In this document: one piece after another, positions 1 to 14,500 of the stretch
Position numbering within the stretch: position 1 is the first letter of the stretch
How the letters are laid out: the number at the start of each line of letters is the position of its first letter
Source: Conoideocrella luteorostrata
Lineage: Eukaryota > Ascomycota > Sordariomycetes > Hypocreales > Clavicipitaceae
Assembly: GCA_032433595.1 (NCBI GenBank)
Contig: JASWJB010000291.1
Span: 1 to 56,732 of the forward strand
Length of the DNA: 56,732 nt
Direction of reading: 5' to 3'
Program-made: the position numbers and the translations under genes
The notes under the pieces: model-generated
Databases searched by the model: none
Seen by the model: only the letters and a program-made list of their open reading frames with translations
What the model was told of the DNA's origin: nothing

Positions 1-2704
1 TTTATTTATTTAAAATTACTTTAAAAAATATAAAAGTTTAAAAAATTAATTAAAAAAATATATAATTATAATTATAAAGAGTTAATTATTAACTTTTAAA
101 AGCTTAATTAAAACCTTATTATTATTAATAACTTTTTAATTAATTATATTTTTAAGTATTTTTTTAATATTATTATAAATAAAATATTTACTTATTAAAA
201 AATTTATTACTTTAAGTTTAAGGAAAGTTAAGTTTAAAATTATACTTAAGTTTATTATTAATTAAGAAAAGAATTTTATTATTAAGGCTTTTACTTTATT
301 AATATATAAGTAAGTAAGGTTTAATACTCCTTTAAGTTAATAAAAAGTAAGAATATATAAAAATTTAAGAGGAGCTTAATTATAAAGTCTTATTTATTAT
401 TTTAATTATTAAAGGCCTTAATTTCTTATAATAAAATTATATATAAAAGTATATTATATTTTTTTTCTTTTTTTAATAATAATTTAATTTTAAGTTACTT
501 TTACTTTTTTTTTTAGCTTTTAATTATACTTTTTTTTTTTAAGCTTTTCTTACTTAATAAGCTTTTATTATTACTTTAGTTATTTTATTATTTTATTAAT
601 CCTTTTTTATATTTATATTAAGTAACTTAAATAAGGTTATAATTTTAGTAATTTTAATAAGTTATTAAACTATTTAGCTTGCTTACTTATTAAGTTTCTT
701 AATAGTTTAAATTCTTAATTTAATAACTTTATTATAAAATTAGTTTATTATCTTAATTATTATAATCTCTTTATTTTTTTTTAAATAAATTAAGAGGTAA
801 TAATAAGTAGTATTACCTTAATATTTATTATAATAAGCTATAGTTTATAATTAAAGTTAGTAAGGTTTATAAAGCCTTTATATTAAGCTATAATATTATA
901 TAAGGCTTATGTTAAGTTAATTATATTATTATAATTATTATATTTAAGTTAAGTTAATTCCTCCTTAAGTATAATAAGATTAAGTTATTATTAAGTTATT
1001 ATTTATAATAATAATTTTACCCCTTAAGTATTATAATTTAATACGTTTTATAATAAGTATTTAAGGTTAAAGTTACTTATAAAAATACTTTAAGTATAAG
1101 GTTATTTTATATTAAAAACTTAAAAAAAGGTGTTTTATTTTTAATTATATTATTTTAAGTAAAGTAAGTAAATATATATATTTTAAATAATAATATAATA
1201 TTAATTTAAGTCTTTATAATAAGATTATATATTAAGGTTATATTATTTATAAATATATATTATATTATAGCCTTAATAATATATAAGTTAATATTAATTA
1301 AGGCTAAAGCTTAATAGTTATAAGTTTTTTATTTATTTTTATTTTTATATTATTATTATATTAATATTATTTTAATAATAAAGTATTATATTTATAAGTA
1401 AGTTTTTCTTATTAATATTTTAAAAAAAAACTTTAATTATTATATAAAGGTTAAAGGGTAATATTATTTTACTTTAATATTACTTTAAAGTTATTTAAAA
1501 AAATATTAATATATTTTAATAAGTTATTAATTCTTATTCTTAAGGTATTAATATTTTATTAAATTAATAAGTAGCTTTTTTTTTTCTTAAGAATATTTTT
1601 AATAAAAAATCCTTATTTATAGCTTAAGTTTAAGTTTTTTTTAACTTAATAAGGTTAATAATAGTTTAAGGTAAGGTCTTAAGTATATAATTATTAATAA
1701 AGTATATAAGCTTTATAATATAATTAACTTTAATATACTTTTACTTTTTTCTTAATATAAGGTAGCCTTAAGCTTATAATAAATAGTTTTCTTTATAAAG
1801 TATATAGTATTTATAAGAGTAGTTTACTAAGGCTAAGTAATCCTCCTTTTAATTATATTTTTTAGTATTATATTAATTATACCTTAGGGTTACTTTATAA
1901 TACTTAGTAATATAGCTTATTTTAAAGTAATTATAGTATTATTAAGGGTATAAAGTCTTATTATATAGCTTAATTATAAATATTTTAACCTTATATATAA
2001 ATTTATTTTAATGTAACTTATTAATATTTTTTATATTTTTTATACTTAAAATAAGTATTATTTTTATTATTATACTTCTTAAGTAATATATAAATACTTT
2101 ATTAATTTTAATTAAGTTTAATTTAATTAATATAATTTAAAGGTATTTAAAGCTTATATAATTTATTAAAAATCCCTTAATTATTATATTAAAGACTTTT
2201 TTATATATAATTAAGTCTTATTTAAAGGTAGTTTAAGCTTATATTAAGTTTATATAATATAAGCTAATATTATTCTAAAATATAATAATTATATTACTAC
2301 TTAAAAGATACCTTATTATTATTATTATTATATAGTTAATTATATAATTTATAATTATAATTATATTTTTAATACTTTATTATTAATAAGCTTTTATAAT
2401 AAAGTTACCTTTAATAAGTACTTTTTTATATTATTAAAATAATATTATAAGTAATAGTAATTATTAGGGTTATTTTAAAGGTATACTTATAATTATATTA
2501 GCTTATAATTAAGGTTTTAGAGTATTAATAAAAGCTTTTTATATTATTTTTTTAATAATATTAATAATTAAATTTATTATAAAGAGGAGGTTTTTTAAGT
2601 AGTTTAATTTAAAATTATTATAATTCCTTACTTATCTTAGGTTATAAGCACGTTTTATTAAAGTACTTATACTTAAGTACGTCTTATTAGTAGTAATATT
2701 AATT
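1..2704. repeat. RIP-degraded AT-rich repeat DNA, no gene
   Basis: The block is almost pure A/T. Its remaining C and G sit mainly in CT/AG, GC and CC/GG steps, while CA and TG are nearly missing. This is the dinucleotide pattern left by RIP, which turns CpA into TpA on either strand. All frames are closed by stops. I could not assign the block to a specific element. It is presumably old transposon sequence and probably transcriptionally silent. Confidence 0.75.
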
Positions 2705-3002
2705 AATTTTTAGAGAATTCCGGCCTTTATGTTTTTTAAATTTATACCGCGTTTAGCCTAGTGGCAATTACTACTATATTATTAAGTAGTTAATTAGTAG
2801 CTAGGTAATAAATGCTTGCGTTAAGCCCTTTTTTATTATTAGTGTTTATTAGATTACTTACCCTTACTTTACCCTTATTATAGCTATAATATAGTATTAT
2901 AGCAAGGGTAAAATAAGTATAAGGATTTTAGTTATAATATTAAAATTAATTTTAGAAGTGATTCTAGGTCGAGAGGGCAGTGCGAGCGTTGCGCTGCTGG
3001 TT
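2705..3002. other. Less-mutated pocket with imperfect hairpin
   Basis: Unlike its surroundings, this 300-bp pocket keeps CpG and CpA steps, for example around 2716-2775 and 2955-3000, so it was largely spared by RIP. At 2857-2923 there are two imperfect inverted arms built on CTTACCCTTACTTTACCCTT-like sequence around an AT-rich centre. No reading frame is visible. It may be the edge of a transposable element or a single-copy spacer. I cannot name it. Confidence 0.4.
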
Positions 3003-3660
3003 TTTTTTTATAATAATTATATTATAATTAAAAAACGTAAATAAATAGTAATAAAATAATTATAACAAAGAAAAACTTATTATTAAGGGTATAAAGTTTA
3101 TTATTAAGTTATATTATATATTATTAAACTTAGTTAGTTTATAATAGCTTTTACTATTATATATAATTAAAATTTTATTAATAAATATAAACTTTAAAAA
3201 CCGGAACTCTTTATACTATGTGACTTATACCGGCAAACTTGACTAGCTACGTATAATTACATAAAATCCCCTCTAATGCCTTGTATTAAAACCTTTCTCT
3301 TTTATTTTTATTTATACACATACATAATAAACTACTTATATATATACCTAATAACTTATAATAACCTATAATTATAAGTAAGCTAAGTATAAAATTAATT
3401 TTTAATATTTAATAAGATAGTTAATAAGCTTAAGTACTACTTAATAATATTAATAATAAGGAGGCTTTTAAGGCTACCTTAATAAAAAAGAACGTAAGCC
3501 TTAAATTTAAAAGCAAAGATATTATAAAGCTTAAGTAAAAAGTAAGTTACTTAAAAAAGGTAGTAAAATAAAATAGTAAGGCTAAAAAGCTTAAGAAATG
3601 AAATACATTAATAATATAGCAGTTTTTCCTTATACTAAAGGAAAAAAATATTTTTATTAT
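3003..3660 (+). repeat. Repeat C, copy 1 (inverted relative to 22250-22930)
   Basis: Read on the plus strand, this stretch matches the reverse complement of 22250-22930 almost throughout. Shared landmarks include the CTACGTA word near 3246, the run ending TAAACTACTTATATATATA near 3340 and the TTTTTCCTTATACTAAAGG word near 3625. Most differences are C/T or G/A, as expected from RIP acting on both copies. Part of the stretch (3460-3610) reads as a lysine-rich, stop-interrupted peptide. The element family is not recognised. Confidence 0.6.
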
Positions 3661-4201
3661 AATTAATATTTTTTAAAGCTTATTACTTTTTTTTAATATT
3701 TTTTTTACTTTATATTATAATATTTTATTATTAACTTTAAGTTATAAAAAGTATTATTATAATTAAATATATAAATAATATAAATATAATTACTTTAAGT
3801 AAAATAATTAAATAAACTTAAAAATAATTTAAAAAAGTATAATAAATTTATAATAATTAAATAATTAAAGTTAAAGTTTAATTTAATTTATAAAAAAATA
3901 AGCTTTTTTATTTTATTAAAGCTTATAAAATATTAGTAAAAATAAGTTTAATTTAATATAAATAAAATAAAATAACTTAAGTTTTATAAATTCTTAAGTA
4001 TATAATTAAATAAAAAATTAAAATAAAAAGTTTATAAAATAATTTTAAAAAAAAATTAATATAATAATACTTTATACTTATTTTATTAATAATATTAACT
4101 TAAGATTATTTTTTTTATAAAATTATAAACCTTATATACTTAAGTAATTTAAAGTATTATTATTTATAATATAAAGGTTTTTTATACTTTTAATTTTTTA
4201 A
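3661..4201. repeat. AT-rich spacer up to element A
   Basis: This is RIP-type AT-rich sequence without an open frame or a recognisable element. It may continue repeat C, but I could not follow the match to the second copy beyond about 3660. Confidence 0.5.
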
Positions 4202-4206
4202 GTAAG

Positions 4207-4472
4207 TGTTACGGGGGTGCTGTAAATAACAAAGTAAAGGATAAGAATAAGTTGTATTTTAGCTAGATCTTCGTAACTAAGTAGTAAAGGTAATAATAGT
4301 ATTAATCTTTAGCCCTCCCTTTTTCTCTTAAAAAGGAGGTTTCCCTTTTACTTATATTAATTATTATTATATAGCTAATATACTACTAACTTATTATATT
4401 ATTTTATAATTTATTCTAATATAATACTAAAGTAAGAGCTTTATAAAGCCTTAACTCTTAAGGTTTTTAATA
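4207..4472 (-). repeat. Element A left LTR
   Basis: The LTR begins TGTTACGGGGGTGCTG and is preceded by GTAAG. Its outer 60 bp keep many C and G, whereas the same bases in the right LTR are T and A. Its inner end is heavily mutated. With the element on the minus strand this is the 3' LTR. Confidence 0.8.
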
Positions 4473-7306
4473 AAATTACCTCTCTCTTATAATAATTATA
4501 CTTAATTATAAAATTATAATTATAAAGGTATAATTAAGTAGCTACGTAAAAGAACCTTTATTAAAAAGAAATTTAGTATTAATAATAATAATTATAATAG
4601 CTATAATAGTTAATTAATAAAGTAAGGTAAGTAATAAGCTTTAAGATTTAAATATATAAGTAAGTGCTTTCTTTATTACTCTTTCTTTTTTTTTTCTTTT
4701 TTATTTATACCTTTTTTATAAGTAGCCTTTTAATATATTTAATAAAGTTAAATTATAGCTTTTTTATTATATAATAATAATAAGGTATAAGCGCTTAAGT
4801 ATTAATATTATTTTAGTTTTTTTTAAGTTAAAAATTCTTTTTTAAACTTTAACTTTAAGTAAGTAAACTTAATTTTAAAAATATAATTAAACTATTATTA
4901 ACTTATTATTAATAAGTATACTTTATTATATAATTAATTAATTTATTATTAACTTATTACTAAAAAGGAATATATATTATATTAATATTATACTTATAGC
5001 ATAAAAAACTAAAAGTTTTTTCTTATTAATAAGTATATTAATAAGCTTAAGTATTTTATAAATAATCTTATATTTCTTAAGTATTATATACTAATAAAGG
5101 GCTATAAGTTAGCTATTAACTTACTATTTATTTTATATTAATATTAAATAGTTAATATTATTAAATATACTTATTACTTTTAAAATAATAAATAATATAT
5201 TCTAATAAGTAACTTATTAAAAGAAGATTTATTATTAACTTATTATTAGCTTAATTAATATACTTATTATGCTTATAAAAATATTATTATTAAGAAGGAT
5301 ACTATAATTCTTATTAAAAAAGCTTATTATTAAAATAAATTCTTTATTAAAGTATATAAAAAGCTAAGTTATAGCTTAATTAAGGAGAAAAATAAGAATA
5401 AAAAAGGTTATACTTATTATACTTAAATTAAAGTAATAGCCTTTTATAAGGTAATTCTTAATAAGCATGCTATTATTTTATAATTATATAAGGTAACTTA
5501 TACTTAAGCTTCCTTAAATATTATTAATTATTTACGTTTTATATATAAAAATAGTAAGCTTATAAGTTATTTTTTAAGTACTTTAGCTTTAAATTAATTA
5601 TTAACTTATTATTAATTCTTTAAATATTATAAATATTTTCTAAAGTATATAATACTCTTCACTCTCCTTATTAACTTAAATAAAATACTTTATTAATTTA
5701 ATATAAAGAATATAATAGTAAATAAGTAATTAAGTAGCTATTAAATAGCTTAGTTTTATAAGGGTATAACTTATTTTATTTTAATAATTTTTAATAATTT
5801 TTAATAAATTATAAAGAATTATACTTCCCTTATATATTATTTATAACTTTATTATTAGTTTATTATTAGTTAATCATTATATTTATTAATAAGGTTTTTA
5901 ATAATAAAATTATATTATAATAATTATAAGTTTTTTAAGTTATTATAGCCTTTTTACTTTATAAGGTAATATTACTTTTTCTTTTTATATTTATATATAA
6001 TAATATACTTAACTTAATACTTTATTTAAGGTTTTAAGGTATTATCTTATAATATATTAATAATAATTATTTTATAAATATTTCCTTAAAAAAGCTTTAA
6101 GTTTAAGATATAAAAAATATTATATATATAAGAGTTAAGAGGTATTTATAATTAATATATTATATTCTTACTTCTTATAATCTTTAGAATTTTATAAGGT
6201 CTTAAGTACTTAAAAGTAAGCTTCTTATTAAGTTATTAAAGGTTAATATTCTTTATAAATAATAATATATAATCTTTTTTTTAAAATTTTATAATTATTT
6301 ATTTCTTATTATAATACTTTATATATTTAACTTAAGTATTATAAAGTAGTTATTTAATTATTACTTATTTAGTTTATAGCTTTAATACTTAGCTTTTTAC
6401 TTACTTATTAATTACTTTTAAAGGTTTAACTATATAATTTAGCCCTTATAGCGTGTATTTTTATAGCGCCTTTACTAAGGAGTAATTATAAGCTATATAA
6501 TAATTAATATTATAAGTATATTACGTAAAAGGTAACTTATTTAATTAATTAGTTTATTTAATACTTTTAAAAGCGTTAAGATAATACTTTAAAATTTAGT
6601 TTATATATTTAATTTAATTATTTATTTATAAGTAAAAGGTAATACTTAATTACTACTTAATAATTATAAGGTAGTAAAATATTTTTTAAAAATTATTAAT
6701 AAAAATTATATTTTAATTATTAATAATTTTTTTAAGTATTTTATAATCTTAAAAAATATATTTTAAAAAAATTATAATTAACTTATTTTTAATAATTTAC
6801 TTAAATATTAGTTTATAAATAATATACTTTAAGAATTAATTTATAATAATAAGGATTAAGTTATATACTTTATTTTTATATATATTAATAAGTAAGAGTT
6901 TTATAATAAAGTTTATTAATAACTCTTAAAAAAGAAAATTTAATATTAATAATATTATTAATTTATTATATAAGTAATATAACCTTAGCTTTAAAACTTA
7001 ATAATTTAAATATATATTAATATAAGTCTTAATATACTTCTTTATACTTAATTAATAATATTAAGAGGTAAGCTTATATAAGATCTTATTAACTTTATAA
7101 TACTTAATTATTAAGTTATTATAAATTAATAATAATAATTTTTTTTAAAGGCTTTTTAAAACGTAAATATAATTCTTATATAAAAGAAGCCTTTTTTTAT
7201 TAACTTTTTAAGATTTTAATTTTTAAGTTATTATTATAAAGTTATTTATAAGTAACTCTTTTTATTAAGTAATAAAGATATTTTTTTATTATGCTTTTAA
7301 TAATAA
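4473..7306 (-). repeat. Element A interior, downstream half
   Basis: This is RIP-ruined internal sequence of element A between its left LTR and the insertion point of element B. Given the minus orientation it should hold the RNase H/integrase-side part of pol. All frames are closed by stops and I could not place a specific catalytic motif. Confidence 0.55.
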
Positions 7307-7583
7307 TGTTACGTGCTGGATCTAGCACGTTACGTGCTAGATATAGCTAGTAGGTTGCTAGACATAACACGTTAGTTATCTATATTAGCTATAATATTAG
7401 TATTATTAGTATTTAGGTAAAGGGAAGCAAAACAAAGTAATAATAAGTTAAATCTTAGATAGTTATAAGGTTATTATTAATTCTATTTACTAATAGGCAA
7501 GATTTAACCTCTTATAAGTTAGATTTATTATATAAGTAATTAATATAGCCTATGTTAAATCTAGCTATTTACTTTATATAATA
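7307..7583 (-). repeat. Element B copy 1 left LTR
   Basis: The LTR starts TGTTACGTGCTGG at the element boundary. The first 60 bp hold intact CpG-containing words (ACGTGCTGGATCTAGCACG); the inner end has decayed to TTTATATAATA, where the right LTR has TTTACGCAACA. It is exactly as long as the other two LTRs of this family. Confidence 0.8.
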
Positions 7584-10500
7584 AATACTATATAACATAA
7601 ATGAAAATAACTATCTTAGTTATATAAATACTAAACCTTACCCCTATAATATTAACTTTATAATTTTAAAATATTAAAATAATCCTATGCTTTTATTATA
7701 AGTATAGTATTAAATTTATTTATTTCTTTATTAACTTTATTAAGAATAATATAGTATTATTATTATAAAAAAAAGAAAAATAAATAAAGTAAAACTTAGC
7801 CTTAATAAATTACTTTTATTATTATAGTAAAAATTAACTAACTAAATCTAATATAGCCTTAATAAACTTTATTTATTATCTTAGTAAAAATAAAATTATT
7901 TTTTATTTAAGTCCTTTTATTTATTAATAAATTTTAATATATTTTAGTTTCTTTTTATCTCTTTATACTTTTATTACTTATTTCTTTAAGCTAAAGATTA
8001 AATTTAGTAATTATTATTTATTATTATATTTAGTTATTACTAATAATACTAAAGTTATTCCTAGTAATACTAAAGTTATTATTAAAGGTACTAAAGTTAT
8101 CTTTATAAAGGTTACTAAAGTTATTTTTATTAATAATATTATTAATTTACTTAGTAATTTAGCCCTTTATTAAGCTAGTTTTACCTTTTTTAATATTAAT
8201 AATAAGGAGAAGGTTTTAGTTACTAAGGCTATTCTTTTTTATTTATACTTAAGTAAAGAAGTTTCTTTATTATTAAATTTAGCTTCTTTTATGCTATTAT
8301 TAGTAATATTATTACTAGAATCCCTTAGAGGTAAAGTTAGAATTTAGTTCTCTATAAACTATAGTAATATTATTTACTTTAGAAAGGAATTTAGCTATAG
8401 TAGCATAAGTATTTATTTTTTAGCTAAGTAATTATTAAGCTTTTTTACTATATAATTATTAATAAAGCCCTTTACTAAGTTAAGTATATTCTTTAGCCTT
8501 TACTAGATTTATTTTATTTTCTTTATAATTTTATTTAGCTATTTTTATGCTTTTTTTAACTATATTATATATATAATAAGCTTACCTTTAATAGATTTTA
8601 ACTTTTCTAAGGCTATATTTTTTTTTTTTTTAGTTATTATTGTTTTTTTTAATTTTATTATTCTTAGTATTATTTATATAAAAAGGTATAACTTTATTTT
8701 ATTTTATTATATACTAAAATCCTTTATACTTACTTTAGTGTTAAGTTTAGCTTATAGTATATTAACTTATTTATATAATTCTATAATTACTTTATAAGCT
8801 TTTTAAGCTAATTTTTCTTTAGTTCTTACTATTCCCTTATTAGATTTAAAGCTAATTTATATAAAATTAAATTATTTAATTATAAAAAAGTAACCTCTTA
8901 ATATACTATTAACTAAGCTATAAGGTTATAGAAATTAAGATACTAAAATCTCCTTATATAATAATAATATTACTATAAAGGTTATATTAAGAATTTAATA
9001 TTAATGTTTAAGGAAACCCTTATTTATAGTAATAATTATAGCTTATTTAGCTTTATTTTTAAATTTTTATATAATACTTACCTTAAATAAGGTTAATACT
9101 TAAATAGGTTTATACTAAGTATTACTAGTTTTAGCTACCTTTAAGGCTTTTTTATTTTATATTACTTTTTCCTTATTTATTCTTACTTATTACTTATACT
9201 TAGCTATAATAATTTATATTATACTTTACTATAGCTAAAATAAGGGGTTATTTAAGAGAATATTAACTTTATTTTTATTAAGTATAGCTTTATAGTATAT
9301 AAATTCTATAATATAATAATAAAAAATATCTTAAATACTTTATTAGTTTTTTTTTTATTTTCCTTTTATAATAATAAAAACCTTATATTTTATTATTAAG
9401 ATTAACTTTTATTTTATATATTAAGTAAAAAATATATTTATAATAATCTTTTTATAACTTATTTCTTAGTGTTTTAGTAAGATTTTTATAATTACTTAGT
9501 TTAATAGTTAGTTTTTTAAATTTAGTAATTCAACTTATAGAATTAAGTATACCTTAGTTATTAGAATTAAGATTTTTATTATTAAGGTTATTATTATTTA
9601 AGTTATATATTATATTAAAGTCTTTATTACCTATAAGGTTAATTCCTTTATTATTTATGCTATAACTAGGGTTAATTCCTTTGTTATTTATATTATTACT
9701 AAGGTTATTATTTATATTTAGGTTAGCTAAAGGTAGTTTATTATTTTATTAGTTATTCTTATTAAAACTAATAATTTTAGTTTTAGTATTAAGTATATTA
9801 ATAATATTAGTATTAATATTAATAGTTTTAGGATTAGTTACTAAAGAGCTAAGCACCTTTTCTTATAAGCTAATATTTCTAATATTATTAATAGTTTATT
9901 ATACTACTTTTTTTGCTATTTTATGTATTTATATATATACTTTAAGTTCTTTATAGTATTTAACTTATTAAGCTATTTTTTTAATATAATATATATTAAA
10001 TTTAATAGAATTAAGTTATTAAGCTTTTATATTAAGGCTTATAGTATAACTAAGATATTAAATTTATTATTTAGTAATTTATTTATAAAAAGTAGTAAGG
10101 TTAAGGTTTTAATTTTATAATATCTTTATAAAATACCTATAAGATTTAGTAAAGTATTTATTAAATTTAGTATTAATTTTATTACTTTCTTTAAAGTTCT
10201 TTTATTATTTCTATAGTTTAGTAAAGTATTAATAAAAATTAATAACCTTAAAGATTTAACTTTTTTCTTTAAAGAATTATTCTTTAAACTTATTAAAAGT
10301 AAGTATTTTATTTTTTATAAATACTTTTATTATAGTTATAAGTAATTTTAGCTTTAGTACCTTTACTATAAGTTTTAGTATAAATTTAATAGTAAAAAGC
10401 GCTTAAAAATATATATTAAGTTTAGATTTAGTAATAAAAAGGAAACCTTAGTAATAATAAGCTAAAATAAGTAATAAATAAATACTAAAATAAGTAATAA

Positions 10501-11527
10501 AAGAGAACTTTTAGTAATAATAAGTAAAAATTAATAATAAAGGTTCTAGGGGCTTAAAGTAAAAGTAATATAAAAGTAAAGTCTAAAGTATACCTTTATT
10601 TATAAAAAATATAGCTATATATTATACCTTAAATTAGCTTTAATACTTAAATTATTAATCTTAACCTTTAGTTATTTTTTTTTTTTTTTAATTTTCTTTA
10701 TTTTAATTTATTAAGTGCTAGCTTTAATATTTTTTAATTATTTTAATAGTGTTTTTATATAAGTTAAATTTAGTAATTTATTAGTTATTTTTAGTAATAA
10801 AACCTTTTTATTTAACTAAAAACTTAACTTAAGGTTTACTATTACTTTATTTATACTTAATTTAATAAGTTATAATATATTTAATTTCTTAGTAATTTAT
10901 TATTTTCTTTTTTTTAAGAGTAATAAGTAATAATAAAGGTATTAATTTTATAAAGGGATTTAGTTCTTAAGTAGGTTTCTAGAGGTATATAACTAATATT
11001 ATAAAATATACTTTTAATTTACTAGAAAAGTTAAGTTTATATACTAAAGAGTTAATTTTTTTAAGCACTTTATAAGGTTTAGCTTTACTAAGTAATTACT
11101 TTTTCTTAGGTTTACTAAGTAAATAGTATTTTTTATATAGTTATAAATATACTATATTTTTTATATTAATATTAATAAGTTTATACTTATTATTATATTA
11201 TATTTTAGTAAAAGCTATAGTTATAGTAATTATAAGCTATGCTTTATACTAAAATATTTTATAAAATATAATAATATTAATTATACTTAATTTAATATTA
11301 AATATAGTCTTTAAAGAGATTAAATTTATAATACTTAATAGTTTAAACTTATATAATAGCTTATTTAGGGCTATTTTAATACTTATAGCTTTAGTATTAT
11401 TAAGATAATACTAAAGCACTAAAAGTATTTTATCTTAAGTTATATTTAAGTTAATTATAATATAAAATTAAATTATAACCTTAATTATTTAATTTTTTTA
11501 TTTTATAAAACTATTTATTTATAAGTA
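7584..11527 (-). repeat. Element B downstream interior, not present in copy 2
   Basis: This is AT-rich, stop-filled sequence between the left LTR and the point where the second copy of element B is truncated. By orientation it should hold the end of integrase and the 3' part of the element. The longest open stretch (9923-10120) is a low-complexity Ile/Phe/Leu peptide and is not a gene. Confidence 0.5.
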
Positions 11528-14500
11528 ATATACTATAGCTATAAGGAATTTAATATTAAGTTAATTAAATATAGCTTTCTAAATATTAAATATAAACTTT
11601 AGATTTTTATTATTAATAATTTATTATAATATACCTTAGTTAAATAAATATAATTCTTTAAGTAATAAAGCTACTTATAATTTTACTAAATATATTATAT
11701 AGCTTACTAAAAGTATTATATATTTTAAGAATATATAATTTATAAGGTATAATATATTAAGGGCTAAGTATTTTAATATAGCTTATATTATACCTTTAGC
11801 TTTAATTTTAAGTAAATTTATAATAAAGTTAAGTAATACTATATAAAATAAAGTAAGATTTACTTATATAAATTAAAGTTTTTTTAGTAGCTTTTACTTA
11901 TTAATTATATTTTCTTTATATATTATATAATAAGCTATAAATTCCTAAATTTAATTATTTATTTATAAAATACTAATTAACTATAATTTTATTACTATAT
12001 AAGTAATTCTAAAGTAATATTAGTTATTATAAATTACCTTTAAAATAGTTTTAACTATTAAGCTTAGGATATATAGTTTATATATTTTATTAATTATAAT
12101 ATAATAAAGTAAGCTATTCTTATATAAATCTTATTTATATAATAATATTTTTAGTTTTTTTATATTTTTATATATATATTATTTTTCCTAAAATACCTTA
12201 ATTATAGCTATAATTTAGCTAAGTTTAGTATTATATTTATAGCCTTTAATAATTCTTGCTTTAAATTCCTTATTAATTATTACTATACTTACTATTTTAT
12301 TAAAAAAATATATACTTATATTAAGCTTATTAAATTAACTTCCTTTTATAGCTTATTTATAGCTAAAATTAATAAGGAGTTATAATAATATATTAAGTAT
12401 TATATTAAGTATTCTTAGGATATAAAAGATTTTAAAGTTAAATTAAAATAAGTAATTAAAGACTTTAGTAAGTTTAAGGTTAGCTTTATTAAGGTTTATA
12501 GTATTTAAAAAAGTATATTTAATAATACCTTTAGCTAAAAAAGTAATTTATAATAATATTAATAATTAATTAGTTTAATTAAATTATTTTTCTAAGTTTT
12601 TTAATATCTTATATTATTATAATTACCTTTATTTTTATAGATTTATATTATTCTTTAATAGCTAAGGTTAACTTTAAAAGAAATAAAATTAGCTTTAATT
12701 TCTTAGGTTTAATATTTTTTCTTAATATATTAGTTTTATTTTATTTTTTATATAATTAAAATATATATAAGCTAAATTCTTCTTTATAAGTATTAATTTT
12801 AAAAAAAAGTAGTTTTTTTAAATTATAATAATATAAAATAAGCTTTTTATTAAGTAATATTTTTATTTTATAAAAAGCTTAAATTTCCTTTTTATTAAGT
12901 ATAAATATTATTTATTATATTTTTTATTTTCTTATAAGCTTAAAAAGTCTTATAAAAGTGCTTTTTTTTTAAGCTTACTATAAAAGCTATGTTTTTTACT
13001 CTTAAAGAGATTAAATTTATAAATTAAACTAAGGAATTTTTTTCTATAAAAATCTAATTATTTTAATAAAGGTTTTAAGTAATAATAAGTTATTTAAGAA
13101 CTTTATTTTATTAAAAGCCTTAATTTAATTTAATATATTAATAATTTCTTTATTATTTATAATAAAACCTAATAATTAAATAGTAAAATAACTAATAAAT
13201 AACTTTTTAGCTTTAATTATTAGCTTATTTTCTTTAATAATATAAAAAACTACTATAAAATACTTAAGATAATTCTTTAAATTATTAAAAAAAATAATTA
13301 TATTATTAATATAAATATATATAAAGGCTTTATAGTTTCTAAATAATTAGTTTATATATTTTTAAGTATTAGCTAGTATATTCTTAAACCCTATAAAGGC
13401 TATATTTAACACTTTAAGGCCTTTTTTTAATATTATAACTATTTTATTTTAATATACTTAAAAAATAAATAATTAATAAAAGAAACTAAATTTATTAAAT
13501 ATAAAATAATACTTTTTACTATAAATATTTCTTATAATATTAAATTAGTTTAATAAAGGGTAAATATTAAGTATTATTAAGTTATTTATAAGTTTTATAT
13601 TAATAATAACTTTTTTTTTATTAAGTTACTTTTACCCTTTTATATAATAAATATAAGGTAAGTAATTAATACTAGGTTATTTAAATATAATATTTTCCTA
13701 TTAATATATAGCTTATTATAAACTTTATTTAGTTTTTAATAATCTTTAATACTAAAAGGGTAAGGTTAAATTATTTTATATTAGTTTTATTATTTTTCTA
13801 TAAAGTTAATCTTTATTTCTTAGTTTTTTAGTATAAAGATAATACTTTTATTATAATAAATATTAAATTTATTACTTAAAGCCTTAAATTAAGCTATAAT
13901 ATTATTATTAATTACTATAATATAAATACTATATTAATTAAAAATATATTTAATATCTTTAAGGTAAAATATTTTATATAATAAAAGCTTATAATTAATA
14001 TCTTAAGGGTTTAGTTTATTCTCTTTATTATTAATATTTTCTTTTACTTACTTTACCTCTTTAGTAAAAATATTTTTTATAAAATATATAATATAAGTAT
14101 TAATATTCTTAATTTTTTAATTAGTTTTAAATAGCTATATATCTTTAAGGAAAGTTATTTTTTAACTTTTTATAATTTTAAGGGTTTTACTTATTTTATT
14201 ATAAGTAATAAGGGTTTTATTACTATTTTTTTCTATAATTATATTTATTATATTATTAATAATACTATAAGTATAAAGTATATTAATAATAGCTTTATAG
14301 TTTAATTTCTTCTAAGTTATAAGTATTATTATACTTTAATTAAGTAAAACCTTTATTATATATATTACTATAACCTTTTTATATAAAATATACTTAGGTT
14401 ATTTAAATATCTTAGCTTTAATAAATATACTATAAATAAAGTAAAAAATAACTTATAAATAAATAAAGTTAATTTTTACTTTATATTTATATAAAAAGTT

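Noticed and set aside
9923..10120. 65-codon open frame in the left repeat block
   Set aside because: It is a low-complexity Ile/Leu/Phe/Asn peptide in RIP-type DNA inside element B. Such frames arise by chance when only A and T remain.
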